Made by a program: the position numbers and the translations under genes. 64,000 bases of DNA from Aequorivita xiaoshiensis (lineage in GTDB: Bacteria; Bacteroidota; Bacteroidia; Flavobacteriales; Flavobacteriaceae). This document shows, one piece after another, positions 9,037 to 20,243 of the stretch; position 1 is the first letter of the stretch, and each line of letters begins with the position of its first letter. The notes below the pieces were generated by a model. That model saw nothing but the letters and a program-made list of their open reading frames with translations. It searched no databases and was not told the DNA's origin. The DNA is taken from the NCBI RefSeq assembly GCF_022008395.1, contig NZ_JAIRBB010000006.1, positions 62,001 to 126,000 of the forward strand, read 5' to 3'.

Positions 9037-9891
9037 TCAAAATTCTAATTCAAAGTAAAGACTACTTTCCGGATTATCTTCAGTAACATCTTCACCTTTT
9101 AAAATTTCATCAGCTTGGTTTAACAACTTTAAATTAATTTTCCAGTAACCAGTCATCGTTAGCGACAGTTTCCCGTCATACCTATTATTAACCGAATTGT
9201 AAGTTAAGTCGATGTTATTTGGCGAACTGTGATTCCCCATTCCAGGCATACGTGGATCAATTGCTACTTTATAATTTTCAACAACAGGAAAATTCATCAT
9301 GTCTTCCATTTTGTAGAGAACAGCCTGCATATCATTTAAAGCTACTTCAGGATTTTGAGGGCCAACGTATGCCAAAACATATTTAACACCGTCTACCCCC
9401 ATAAATACTTGAGTTTTAACCATTCCATCATTTGGTTGTAAGACTGAAACCCTTGTTACCCCTTCAATAGATTCACCATTTATATCATAATTAAGTTTTA
9501 GCTCCCAATATTCAGTTTCATTACTTGCCATTTGAAAAACAATATGACCTTTGTAAACTGTACTTTCTTCAGCGTTACTCAACATACTATGTGGCGCAGA
9601 ATGAGCTCTATCTGTCATATTCATCATTGGCATCCAATTCAATTCAGCATCATTTAAGTATTTATTTGTTGATAAATCTTTAATTCTAATAGAGATTTCA
9701 TTATAACCAATTTCAAGATTTTGTTTTTCTGAATAGATTTCAACAACGTGATTTGCTCCTGAAATTTCATAAATCTTATTTAACCCTTCAACTGGGTTAT
9801 CCTCTATGACAGTATTATCATCGTCGTCAGAACAACTTACAACTGATATGGATATTAAAAGAAATGCGAATATATATTTAAGTGTTTTCAT
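9037..9891 (-). CDS. Met/His-rich lipoprotein with two tandem repeats, copper operon
   Basis: The 284-residue protein has a lipoprotein signal ending at Cys20 (SVVSC) followed by an acidic linker (SDDDD). Two similar beta-rich halves follow. The first (about 41-150) has WMPMMNMTDRAHSAPHS at 86-102 and then VYKGHIVFQM and YWELKL. The second (about 160-265) has DPRMPGMGNHSSPNN at 212-226 and then RYDGKLSLTM and YWKINLKL. Both therefore carry a Met/His cluster ahead of the same strand pattern, resembling the FixH/YtkA-like Ig fold. The Met/His clusters suggest binding of Cu(I). It begins 21 bases after the TonB receptor and is the last gene of the operon. The metal assignment is inference from motif and context. 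Confidence 0.7.
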   Translation of the reverse strand: MKTLKYIFAFLLISISVVSCSDDDDNTVIEDNPVEGLNKIYEISGANHVVEIYSEKQNLEIGYNEISIRIKDLSTNKYLNDAELNWMPMMNMTDRAHSAPHSMLSNAEESTVYKGHIVFQMASNETEYWELKLNYDINGESIEGVTRVSVLQPNDGMVKTQVFMGVDGVKYVLAYVGPQNPEVALNDMQAVLYKMEDMMNFPVVENYKVAIDPRMPGMGNHSSPNNIDLTYNSVNNRYDGKLSLTMTGYWKINLKLLNQADEILKGEDVTEDNPESSLYFELEF

Positions 9892-9912
9892 TTTTATTAA
9901 GGTTTTTTAAAA

Positions 9913-11949
9913 TTAATTTATTGCGTAAGAAATTGTTGCATAAACATTTCTCCCCATCCTCGGGATATTATTCCAATCGGTGTAAGAAGAATAGTTTGTG
10001 TCTAAAATGTTTTGAATTCCTGCTTTTACAAAAAGGTCATTATCATTGATAAAAAAACGTTTTCCGAAGCTAGCTGATAGCGTTGCATAAGCTGCAGTTT
10101 TCGTTTCTCCGTAAGCAGGATTGTAATTACTTTGCTCACCCGCTCCTTCCATTGAAAGCGATGCCGAATATTGATTTTTATAAAAATCTAGAGCTCCACC
10201 ATAAGACAGCGGACTTATTAATGGCAAGTTCGCGCCATCGTCATCCACGCCTCTATGGTATGAAATACTTCCGGATAATTTAAAAGCATTCGAGATACTG
10301 TATCTTCCAGAAAGAGACGCATTAAACAGTTGTGCAAAATCAAGGTTTGAGTAGATTTTAACCCCTGAAGCCCCAATAGTCATTGTGCTTAATGAATTAT
10401 CGAGCTGTCCAATGATATAATCGAAAACATGAAAATAATTAGTAGTAGCAGTAATTTCAAAAATCGGCTTTTTAAAAGTTAATGAAAGATTTACATCTGT
10501 CGATCTTTCAGTTTTTAAATTTGGATCTCCAATATAATCGTGGTTATCAAAACTGTTGAACAAGTAAAATCCATACCCTTCTGAAACAGAAGGTGCACGT
10601 TCACCATAAGAAATCCCACCATTTAGATGAAAATCACCCAACGCCTTATGATATTGAGAAGAGAAACTTTTCAGGAAACGACTATTAGTTCTATCCATAT
10701 CGGGATAAAAAATCTTTAAGCTATTCAATCCAAAATCATCCTCCACAGTATTGGAATGATAAGACAACCTAGTTGAAAGTTTTAATGATGATTCGTGAAA
10801 GTCTATATGATCTTCAGCATAAAACCCAACATTTTTAGTGCGAACATCCGGCCAAGTAAGCATAAACATTGGCTGTTCATTCGGGTTAACAGGATACATC
10901 GTCATTTCGGCATAGGACTTATTGTAATAGCCGTCTAACTTAAACATGAAATGATTTTTTCCTTTATTTAAATTAGCCTGGGTATAAAATCCAGCAGTTT
11001 CACTCCAGCCTGGCATATCCATATGTATTACTACATCTGGACGGGTGGTGTCGTCCATCACATGCTTTATTGTGTTATAATAAACTTTGGATTCCCAGTT
11101 ATTAAACTCACCCAACAAAGTGTCTTGATTATAACCAATAGACCCAATAACCGCACGAGCTAAGGAAACATCCATAGTTAATGCTGGGTAACCAACATCT
11201 CTAGCTTCATCATATATTAAGGAAGCAGTTATTGATTTATCATCTGCCAATTTATAACCCGAATTAACCGAAAAGTTATATTTCTCAAATTGCGAATACT
11301 TCACCTCTTGCCTCCTTCCAGCTTTATAATTATCGGCTTTACGGTATATTACATCAGTATTGAAATAGAATTTTTCATCGGAATAATTCAACTCTCCTCC
11401 AAAAACTCGCATCTTATTATTGGTTTCATAACCCGTTTCCAAAGAACCCGTCCAGCCAGTAGGCTTAAAATTACTTTTGTCTAACTTTAAATTTATCCCA
11501 CCTCCAATTGTGTTTCCAAACGCTGAACCTTGCTGTCCCGAGCCAATTTGCGCTTCAGACAAATTAGACACATCTACATAGGATGTTATCGGATCCATTT
11601 TATCGGTACATGCTCCAAAAATCTGCATACCATCAATTGTAATTGCAAGACGCTCAGAAGCCATATCGTTCATGGTTGGCTCCCATGCATACGCACCACG
11701 TTTTACCATTTTAATACTTCGAGCAGTTTCTAAAAACTCATCGAGTGTCGACAATGGTTTATGTTGCTTTTGATGATCTAATTGTTTCCCTGCCGAAATA
11801 ATAACAACCTCACTCAGATTTATTAGCTTCAGGCTGTCTATAGGATATTCTTGCGCGTGCAATGGCGATAAATTTCCGCATAACAATGCACCCACTAGAC
11901 TACCCACTAGCATTCCCCTTAAAGGAAATACATCTATAGATAATTTCAT
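9913..11949 (-). CDS. TonB-dependent receptor, OprC-like copper receptor
   Basis: This 678-residue outer membrane receptor has a signal peptide (cleavage near HAQ33), a plug domain (about 45-160, with SEAQIGSGQQGSAFGNTIGG) and a beta-barrel. No carboxypeptidase-like N-terminal domain is present. In the plug, GACTDKM gives Cys114 and Met118, and in the barrel TIKHVMDD gives His296 and Met298. These are the CxxxM and HxM ligands that define the copper site of Pseudomonas OprC. A second Met/His cluster, HMDM, is at 309-312. It sits between a Cys-rich small protein and a Met/His-rich lipoprotein in one operon. Copper specificity is therefore well supported by residues but not proven. Confidence 0.82.
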   Translation of the reverse strand: MKLSIDVFPLRGMLVGSLVGALLCGNLSPLHAQEYPIDSLKLINLSEVVIISAGKQLDHQKQHKPLSTLDEFLETARSIKMVKRGAYAWEPTMNDMASERLAITIDGMQIFGACTDKMDPITSYVDVSNLSEAQIGSGQQGSAFGNTIGGGINLKLDKSNFKPTGWTGSLETGYETNNKMRVFGGELNYSDEKFYFNTDVIYRKADNYKAGRRQEVKYSQFEKYNFSVNSGYKLADDKSITASLIYDEARDVGYPALTMDVSLARAVIGSIGYNQDTLLGEFNNWESKVYYNTIKHVMDDTTRPDVVIHMDMPGWSETAGFYTQANLNKGKNHFMFKLDGYYNKSYAEMTMYPVNPNEQPMFMLTWPDVRTKNVGFYAEDHIDFHESSLKLSTRLSYHSNTVEDDFGLNSLKIFYPDMDRTNSRFLKSFSSQYHKALGDFHLNGGISYGERAPSVSEGYGFYLFNSFDNHDYIGDPNLKTERSTDVNLSLTFKKPIFEITATTNYFHVFDYIIGQLDNSLSTMTIGASGVKIYSNLDFAQLFNASLSGRYSISNAFKLSGSISYHRGVDDDGANLPLISPLSYGGALDFYKNQYSASLSMEGAGEQSNYNPAYGETKTAAYATLSASFGKRFFINDNDLFVKAGIQNILDTNYSSYTDWNNIPRMGRNVYATISYAIN

Positions 11950-12029
11950 TTTCTAATGTTTTGATAATTTATAAATGATTAATCGCTAGAGAATATTCCG
12001 TTAGAAATAATAGCGATAGCCAGTAAAAA

Positions 12030-12425
12030 TTATCCCAACTGCGGAGGGTGGTAAATACTTGAAGTTAATAATAAGGAATGCAAATTAGGCAAATACCCAA
12101 TTTCCTGTATAGAAATATGGTCAGTTTGAGATACAAACTCATATTCTTTTAAATTTTCAGAAATAATAACCTGAGGAATTTCAGTCTTAGAAGTTTTGCT
12201 GTTCAGCGGATTTGCATCATCGGCCCCGGCTTCTTTTGCAAGTTCTTTACTCAAATAACACTTTCCATCACATTCAAGTTCTGGTTTATCTATATTTTCA
12301 CAAAGCACATTAACGATGTAATCATAATTTGCAATATAATCCACAACAGGCCATAATGGCTTTGTAAACATTAACACAGAAATTAATATGAGGATTACAT
12401 TTTTCACCTTACAAAGATAAGACAT
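12030..12425 (-). CDS. Small membrane protein with CX9CX3C motif, copper operon
   Basis: This protein of up to 131 residues has one N-terminal hydrophobic segment (NVILILISVLMFTK) followed by a conserved-looking motif with Cys42, Cys52 and Cys56 in CENIDKPELECDGKCYL. The C-terminus ends in YHPPQLG. I have no formal family name; small proteins with a NKDKP...CNGKC-type motif are common beside flavobacterial receptor genes. The three cysteines could bind copper. It is the first gene of the operon, 80 bases before the receptor. The ATG at 12425 lies upstream of a -7 box (12412-12419), so a GTG at 12407 giving MKNVILILIS is a likely alternative start. Confidence 0.65.
   Translation of the reverse strand: MSYLCKVKNVILILISVLMFTKPLWPVVDYIANYDYIVNVLCENIDKPELECDGKCYLSKELAKEAGADDANPLNSKTSKTEIPQVIISENLKEYEFVSQTDHISIQEIGYLPNLHSLLLTSSIYHPPQLG
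12412..12419 (-). promoter_or_regulatory. Promoter -7 box of the copper operon
   Basis: TATCTTTG on the minus strand matches the Bacteroidota -7 consensus exactly. A TTG at 12437-12439 is 17 bases upstream, shorter than the usual 19. The box lies within the first codons of the longest reading frame, which argues for the downstream GTG start. Confidence 0.55.
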
Positions 12426-12694
12426 ATGAACTCTTTCAAAACATGACTTTTATCATTATCCTTTAACCATTTCAGATAAAAACATCATTAAAAAACATCA
12501 AACAACAACCTCTAAATTAATTTTCAAAATTTGTCAACTTTTTAATGTTAATAAATTTTTATATCACTCTTTTTCAGCTATTTAAGCTTGTTTTTTTGAC
12601 AACTTTATTTTTTGGGCTTAAAATAAAGTAACTAATTTGTTATATTTACCTACTTTAAAACTCAAATCCTACAACCTTCTAATTACCTAAATAT

Positions 12695-15250
12695 ATGTCA
12701 ATTAAAACAGCCATCCCTACCCCTAAAATTTACAGCCAAGATGAGGCTTTTAAAGCTTCTGTAGAGTACTTTAAGGGTGATGATCTTGCAGCCCGCGTTT
12801 GGGTAAATAAATATGCTCTTAAAGATTCTGATGGAAATATTTACGAAAAAACACCTAATGATATGCACCGTCGTATCGCTAGTGAAATTGCCAGAGTCGA
12901 GCAACGTTATCCAAACCCTTTAACTGAAGAAGAGATTTTTGAAGCTATAAAAGACTTTAAATATATTGTCCCTCAAGGCAGCCCGATGGCTGGAATTGGC
13001 AATCCATACCAAATTGCCTCACTTTCTAATTGTTTCGTGATTGGCAATGAAGGAGACTCAGATTCCTATGGTGGAATTATGAAAATAGACCAAGAGCAAG
13101 TACAGCTAATGAAGCGTCGCGGCGGGGTTGGTCACGACCTTTCACATATACGCCCTAAGGGTTCGCCAGTTAAAAATTCTGCCCTAACCTCAACAGGTAT
13201 CGTTCCTTTTATGGAGCGCTATTCAAATTCTACTCGTGAAGTTGCACAGGATGGACGTCGTGGTGCGTTAATGCTATCAGTATCTATAAACCACCCAGAT
13301 TCTGAGGAGTTTATCGACGCCAAAATGGAACAAGGCAAGGTAACTGGTGCCAACGTTTCTGTGCGAATTGACGATTCGTTTATGCAAGCTGTAAAAGATG
13401 GAAAAAAATATACACAGAAATACCCTATTTTTAGCAACAATCCAAAATACTCTAAAGAAATAGAGGCTGAAAAACTTTGGAAGAAAATTGTACACAACGC
13501 ATGGAAATCTGCTGAGCCTGGTATTCTTTTTTGGGATACTATTATTAACGAATCGGTACCAGACTGTTATGCAGATCTTGGCTATAAAACTGTTTCTACA
13601 AACCCTTGTGGTGAAATCCCGCTTTGCCCTTACGATTCTTGCCGTTTATTAGCTATCAACTTGTTTTCATACGTTGAAAATCCGTTTACAGATAAAGCTG
13701 AATTTAATTTCGAGCTTTTCAAGAAACACATTGTTATCGCTCAGAAAATAATGGATGACATCATCGATTTAGAGCTTGAAAAAGTTGATGCTATTCTTGC
13801 AAAAATTGATGCTGATCCTCAAACTGACGAAGTAAAATCGGTGGAAAGAAATCTTTGGTTGAATATTAAAAGAAAAGCTGAGGAAGGTAGAAGAACCGGA
13901 ATTGGAATTACTGCCGAAGGCGATATGCTTGCTGCTTTAGGCATCAAATATGGCAGTAATGAAGGCAATGACTTTTCAGTTAAAATACACAAAACCCTTG
14001 CTTTAGAAGCGTATCGAGCTTCAGTTTATACAGCAAAAGACAGAGGTGCTTTTAAAATATTTGATAGCGAAAGAGAAAAAGAAAACCCTTTTATTCTTCG
14101 TTTAAAAGACGCTGATGAGAAACTTTATTACGACATGTTGGAATTCGGGCGAAGGAATATTGCCTTACTCACCATCGCGCCTACCGGTACAACAAGTTTA
14201 ATGACACAAACTAGCTCTGGAATTGAACCAGTTTTTATGCCTGTTTACAAACGAAGAAGAAAAGTAAATCCGAACGATAAAAATGTACGTGTAGATTTTG
14301 TTGATGAAGTTGGTGATAGCTGGGAAGAGTATGTTGTATTCCACCACCGATTTAAAGAATGGATGGAAGTAAATGGAATTGCAACGGATAAAAATTATTC
14401 TCAAGAAGAACTAAACAATATTGTTAAGAAATCTCCATATTACAAAGCAACATCAAACGATGTGGATTGGCTGAGTAAGGTAAAAATGCAGGGCGCGGTT
14501 CAAAAATGGGTAGATCATTCTATTTCTGTAACTATTAACCTCCCTAATGATGCCACTGAGGAATTAGTTGGAAAACTATATTTAGAAGCTTGGCAAGCTG
14601 GATGCAAAGGTGTTACGGTTTATCGCGATGGCTCTCGCTCTGGGGTATTAATTTCTAGTGACGAAAAGAAAGAGGAAGAAGAAAATGAAACTCTTACTGC
14701 TTTTCCTACTAAACGCCCCGAAGTTTTAGAAGCTGATGTAGTACGCTTCCAAAATAACAAAGACAAATGGATTGCTTTTATCGGCCTTATAGACGGCAAA
14801 CCTTATGAAATATTCACTGGTTTCGCAGATGATGAAGATGGAATTTTAATTCCACGTTGGGTAAACAATGGTGTTATCATTAAAAATCGTAACGAAGATG
14901 GAAGTTCTCGATACGACTTTCAATACAAAAATAAAAGAGGCTATAAAACTACCATCGAAGGATTGTCTCATAAGTTCAATCCGGAATACTGGAATTACGC
15001 AAAATTGATTTCTAGTACTCTTAGACACGGTATGCCAATTGAAAAAGCTGTGGAATTAATCAACAGTTTACAATTAGACACCGAAAGCATAAATACTTGG
15101 AAAAACGGAGTTGCTCGTGCATTAAAGCGCTACATTGTTGATGGCACAGAAGCTAGAAAGCAGAAATGTGAAAACTGTAATAGCACATCACTTATTTACC
15201 AAGAAGGATGTTTGACCTGCAAAGATTGTGGCTCATCTAAATGTGGGTAA
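12695..15250 (+). CDS. nrdJ: Adenosylcobalamin-dependent (class II) ribonucleotide reductase
   Basis: This enzyme reduces ribonucleotides to deoxyribonucleotides using a cobalamin-generated thiyl radical, so it needs no oxygen. The 851-residue protein shows the catalytic NPCGE motif with Asn303, Cys305 and Glu307, a partner cysteine at 113 (SNCFVIG), and the barrel motif APTGTTSLM. The end of the catalytic domain (GCKGVTVYRDGSRSG) is followed by a TSCPD-type domain (about 675-830). A C-terminal zinc ribbon holds CENC and CLTCKDCG. It diverges from the copper operon; the 269-base gap between them is AT-rich, with a TATATTTA box at 12641-12648 that may be its promoter. Confidence 0.95.
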   Translation: MSIKTAIPTPKIYSQDEAFKASVEYFKGDDLAARVWVNKYALKDSDGNIYEKTPNDMHRRIASEIARVEQRYPNPLTEEEIFEAIKDFKYIVPQGSPMAGIGNPYQIASLSNCFVIGNEGDSDSYGGIMKIDQEQVQLMKRRGGVGHDLSHIRPKGSPVKNSALTSTGIVPFMERYSNSTREVAQDGRRGALMLSVSINHPDSEEFIDAKMEQGKVTGANVSVRIDDSFMQAVKDGKKYTQKYPIFSNNPKYSKEIEAEKLWKKIVHNAWKSAEPGILFWDTIINESVPDCYADLGYKTVSTNPCGEIPLCPYDSCRLLAINLFSYVENPFTDKAEFNFELFKKHIVIAQKIMDDIIDLELEKVDAILAKIDADPQTDEVKSVERNLWLNIKRKAEEGRRTGIGITAEGDMLAALGIKYGSNEGNDFSVKIHKTLALEAYRASVYTAKDRGAFKIFDSEREKENPFILRLKDADEKLYYDMLEFGRRNIALLTIAPTGTTSLMTQTSSGIEPVFMPVYKRRRKVNPNDKNVRVDFVDEVGDSWEEYVVFHHRFKEWMEVNGIATDKNYSQEELNNIVKKSPYYKATSNDVDWLSKVKMQGAVQKWVDHSISVTINLPNDATEELVGKLYLEAWQAGCKGVTVYRDGSRSGVLISSDEKKEEEENETLTAFPTKRPEVLEADVVRFQNNKDKWIAFIGLIDGKPYEIFTGFADDEDGILIPRWVNNGVIIKNRNEDGSSRYDFQYKNKRGYKTTIEGLSHKFNPEYWNYAKLISSTLRHGMPIEKAVELINSLQLDTESINTWKNGVARALKRYIVDGTEARKQKCENCNSTSLIYQEGCLTCKDCGSSKCG

Positions 15251-15300
15251 ATAGATTTGAGAGGTGAGACGTGAGAACGTTTCGCTTTGAGACTTAAGAA
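15251..15300 (+). repeat. Dispersed intergenic repeat, copy 1
   Basis: The stretch begins ATAGATTTGAGA and contains AGACGTGAGA and TTGAGACTTAAG. The same elements in the same order occur at 54373-54442. It starts right after the nrdJ stop codon. Confidence 0.5.
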
Positions 15301-15358
15301 TTTTTATTTTAAAATTCCCACGGATTTTAAAAATCTTTGGTGGTTTATCAAAATAAAA

Positions 15359-15393
15359 AAGACCTGTCAAGAATTGAATTCCTGACAGGTCTT
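15359..15393. terminator. Bidirectional intrinsic terminator between nrdJ and mdh
   Basis: An 11-base stem (AAGACCTGTCA / TGACAGGTCTT) with a 13-base loop, preceded by an A-run and followed by a T-rich stretch, lies between two convergent genes. Confidence 0.88.
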
Positions 15394-15417
15394 ACATTTT
15401 TATAATAAAACTCGGGA

Positions 15418-16344
15418 TTACAATTCCAACAAATCGTTAGTTTTACGTACACCCGCAGCACTTTCCTGTATGTGTGCTTTTTCTGCATCGTTTAATTCAA
15501 TTTCAACGATTTCTTCAACTCCATTACGCCCTAAAATAACTGGAGCACCAATGCAAATATCTTTCAATCCGTATTGACCATCTAGCATAACTGAGCAAGG
15601 GAACATTTTCTTTTGGTCGCAAGCAATTGCTTGAACTAAAGCAGAAACCGCAGCTCCTGGAGCATACCATGCTGAAGTACCCAATAATTTTGTAAGTGTA
15701 GCACCACCTACTTTAGTATCTTCTTTAACCTGGTTTAATCTTTCTTCAGAAATGAATTTAGACACAGGAACACTGTTTCTTGTAGCCAATCTTGTTAATG
15801 GCACCATACCCGTATCGCTATGACCTCCAATTACCATTCCATCAACATCACTAATAGGCGCACCTAAAGCTTCAGCCAAACGGTACTTAAAACGAGCACT
15901 ATCTAATGCACCTCCCATTCCGATAATTCGGTTTTTAGATAATCCTGAAGTTTTATGAACTAAATAAGCCATAGTATCCATTGGATTACTAACTACTATA
16001 ATAATAGTATCAGGAGAATGCTTTACAAGGCTAGAAGAAACTTCCTTTACAATTCCAGCATTAATGCCAATTAATTCCTCACGCGTCATTCCTGGCTTAC
16101 GTGGGATACCACTTGTAATTACGCAAATATCACTACCAGCAGTTTTAGAGTAATCGCTAGTCACACCAGTGATTTTAGTGTCAAATCCATTTAAAGAAGC
16201 TGTTTGCATAAGGTCCATCGCTTTTCCTTCAGCAAAACCTTCTTTAATGTCTAATAAAACTACTTCACTTGCAAAATCTTTAATAGCAATGTACTCTGCA
16301 CAACTTGCGCCAACAGCACCTGCTCCTACAACTGTTACTTTCAT
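15418..16344 (-). CDS. mdh: Malate dehydrogenase
   Basis: This enzyme interconverts malate and oxaloacetate with NAD in the citric acid cycle. The 308-residue protein is of the lactate-dehydrogenase-like type. It has the nucleotide-binding start VTVVGAGAVGASCAEY, the substrate-loop SGIPRKPGMTREELI with the paired arginines, the VVSNPMDTMAYL segment and the catalytic histidine in IGGHSDTGMVP. Citrate synthase is in the same window at 49781-51067. The 221-base upstream gap is AT-rich and holds the gyrB terminator. Confidence 0.96.
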   Translation of the reverse strand: MKVTVVGAGAVGASCAEYIAIKDFASEVVLLDIKEGFAEGKAMDLMQTASLNGFDTKITGVTSDYSKTAGSDICVITSGIPRKPGMTREELIGINAGIVKEVSSSLVKHSPDTIIIVVSNPMDTMAYLVHKTSGLSKNRIIGMGGALDSARFKYRLAEALGAPISDVDGMVIGGHSDTGMVPLTRLATRNSVPVSKFISEERLNQVKEDTKVGGATLTKLLGTSAWYAPGAAVSALVQAIACDQKKMFPCSVMLDGQYGLKDICIGAPVILGRNGVEEIVEIELNDAEKAHIQESAAGVRKTNDLLEL

Positions 16345-16498
16345 ATCTTTTTAATTAATCATTATGTGGTTATTGTTAATAGTGGTCAAATCGTTAAAAA
16401 AAATTATATTTTGACACCTATTTCAAAGCTCATTCTGAACTTGTCACAAAAGTACTATTATCTGCTTAAAATTATGATAACAAACGGTTAAAAACTAG

Positions 16499-16532
16499 AA
16501 AACCCATTCCTAAAAAATTAGGAATGGGTTTT
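16499..16532 (-). terminator. Terminator of gyrB
   Basis: A 15-base stem (AAAACCCATTCCTAA and its complement) with a very short A-rich loop is followed on the minus strand by T-rich sequence. It lies about 35 bases after the gyrB stop. Confidence 0.85.
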
Positions 16533-16565
16533 AATTATACTTACAAATTTTTATAAGCTGACAGA

Positions 16566-18584
<2,019 letters not shown>

Positions 18585-18816
18585 TTAAATATATACGCTA
18601 AGTTATTAACAAATATGTGTGAAAAAACATTGTTTATTACAACTCAATATTAAGTTTTGAATTTACCCCTAAAATTTAAACACTATTTCGGCATTATTTT
18701 ACGTTTAAAGCTATAATCATCTTGAAAATCTGCATTTTAAACATACTTTTTATATATTACATGAAACAAGTTTTTATTTCAATCGTCTAAACAGTAAGTA
18801 TTCTGAATATCAATAC

Positions 18817-19359
18817 ATGAAAAAATCACACTTCATATTTTTTATCTTACTAACGGCATTTGGTTTTCAAAATTTAAATGCTCAAAGTTTTCCTAACCGG
18901 GATGCCTCACCCATGGACTTAGCAATTGCTAGACCATCCAAAAACGCGCCTCCGTTAGCAAGAGTTATATACAGTAGACCAGAGAAAAACGGTAGAGATA
19001 TTTTTGGAGGGCTAGTGCCCTATAATGAAGTTTGGCGCACAGGAGCAAATGAAGCAACAGAACTCACTACATACGAACCCCTGATGTTCGGCAAAACTTT
19101 ACTTCAACCTGGCTCATATACTCTTTATACAATTCCTAATAGCGATAGTTGGACTATTATCATTAACAGCCAAACAAATACTTGGGGTGCATTTAACTAC
19201 CAAAAAGAAAAAGATGTTGCACGAATTGAAGTTCCCTGTGTACAAGCTGTTGCTCCTATAGAAACACTTTCAATGATTTTTAAAACCGACGACAAAGGCA
19301 CTACGCTACTTATAGGCTGGGATGATCATTATGTTGAAATTCCATTTAAGAGGATTTAA
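18817..19359 (+). CDS. DUF2911 family secreted protein
   Basis: The 180-residue protein has a signal peptide (KKSHFIFFILLTAFGFQNLNAQ, cleavage near residue 23). The mature part matches the DUF2911 family, with SRPEKNGRDIFGGLVPYNEV, WRTGANEATELTTYEP, LQPGSYTLYTIPNSDSWTII and the ending GWDDHYVEIPF. Proteins of this family are periplasmic and common in Bacteroidota; their role is unknown. It stands alone between the divergent gyrB and the convergent queE, and shares the terminator at 19382-19423. Confidence 0.85.
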   Translation: MKKSHFIFFILLTAFGFQNLNAQSFPNRDASPMDLAIARPSKNAPPLARVIYSRPEKNGRDIFGGLVPYNEVWRTGANEATELTTYEPLMFGKTLLQPGSYTLYTIPNSDSWTIIINSQTNTWGAFNYQKEKDVARIEVPCVQAVAPIETLSMIFKTDDKGTTLLIGWDDHYVEIPFKRI

Positions 19360-19381
19360 ACAAGATTTTATACAAAATTAA

Positions 19382-19423
19382 AAAGCGCCAAATTCCAGAA
19401 TTGATATTGAAATTTGGCGCTTT
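19382..19423. terminator. Bidirectional intrinsic terminator
   Basis: A 13-base perfect stem (AAAGCGCCAAATT / AATTTGGCGCTTT) with a 16-base loop separates the convergent DUF2911 gene and queE. Confidence 0.9.
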
Positions 19424-19441
19424 ACATTTATAAAATAAACC

Positions 19442-20071
19442 TTACGGAATATTTAAATATTTATGCGTTTGAAGCGAAACTTTCCACTGTGGATTCTGCA
19501 TAACATAATCCACAATTAAAGGACTCATTTTTTCACGTTTACTCCACTCTGGTTGTAAGTAAAGAATGCAGTCTTTATTTACCTTGGCTGCTTGTTCTTC
19601 AGCAAATCTAAAATCATCTTTATTAAAGATAATAACTTTCAATTCGTTTGCTTTCTTATAAACCTCTTCAGTAGGCAGCTTCAATTTTTTCGGTGAAAGA
19701 CAAATCCAATCCCAAGTTCCTGTAAGCTTATACGCCCCAGAAGTTTCAATGTGAATTTGCATCCCTCTCTGCTTTAACATTTTAGTTAATGGCCCCATAT
19801 CCCAAGTAAGCGGCTCCCCACCGGTTATCACAATAGTTTTTGAATATTTATCTGCATTTTCAACAACGGTTTCAATTGCCGTAGGCGGGTGTAAATCTGC
19901 ATTCCAGCTTTCCTTAACATCACACCAATGGCAACCAACATCGCAACCACCAACTCTTATAAAATAAGCTGCTGTTCCCTTATGAAATCCTTCACCTTGA
20001 ATCGTGTAGAATTCCTCCATTAAAGGAAGCATAACTCCCTTGTTAACCAAATTTTGTATTTCCTTTTTCAT
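19442..20071 (-). CDS. queE: 7-carboxy-7-deazaguanine synthase
   Basis: QueE is a radical SAM enzyme that makes 7-carboxy-7-deazaguanine for queuosine synthesis. The 209-residue protein carries the iron-sulfur cysteines Cys43, Cys47 and Cys50 in GGCDVGCHWC. The FYTIQGEG N-terminal motif, the glycine-rich VITGGEPLTWD, and the C-terminal QTHKYLNIP are family hallmarks. A possible -7 box (TATTTTTG on the minus strand, 20077-20084) lies just upstream. Other queuosine genes are not in the window. Confidence 0.95.
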   Translation of the reverse strand: MKKEIQNLVNKGVMLPLMEEFYTIQGEGFHKGTAAYFIRVGGCDVGCHWCDVKESWNADLHPPTAIETVVENADKYSKTIVITGGEPLTWDMGPLTKMLKQRGMQIHIETSGAYKLTGTWDWICLSPKKLKLPTEEVYKKANELKVIIFNKDDFRFAEEQAAKVNKDCILYLQPEWSKREKMSPLIVDYVMQNPQWKVSLQTHKYLNIP

Positions 20072-20243
20072 CGCTGCAAAAATACCTTATTTGTTAGCAA
20101 AAACCCTAAAAACCAAAAATTAAAAACTTGAATTTACTAATATGAATAAATTTTAAAAGATTTTTTGAAATTTTGCACTTGGAACTAGGTGCTTTAAATG
20201 ATTTGGCGCTTATATTTCTTACATTTGAACAAAATTTAGGAAG

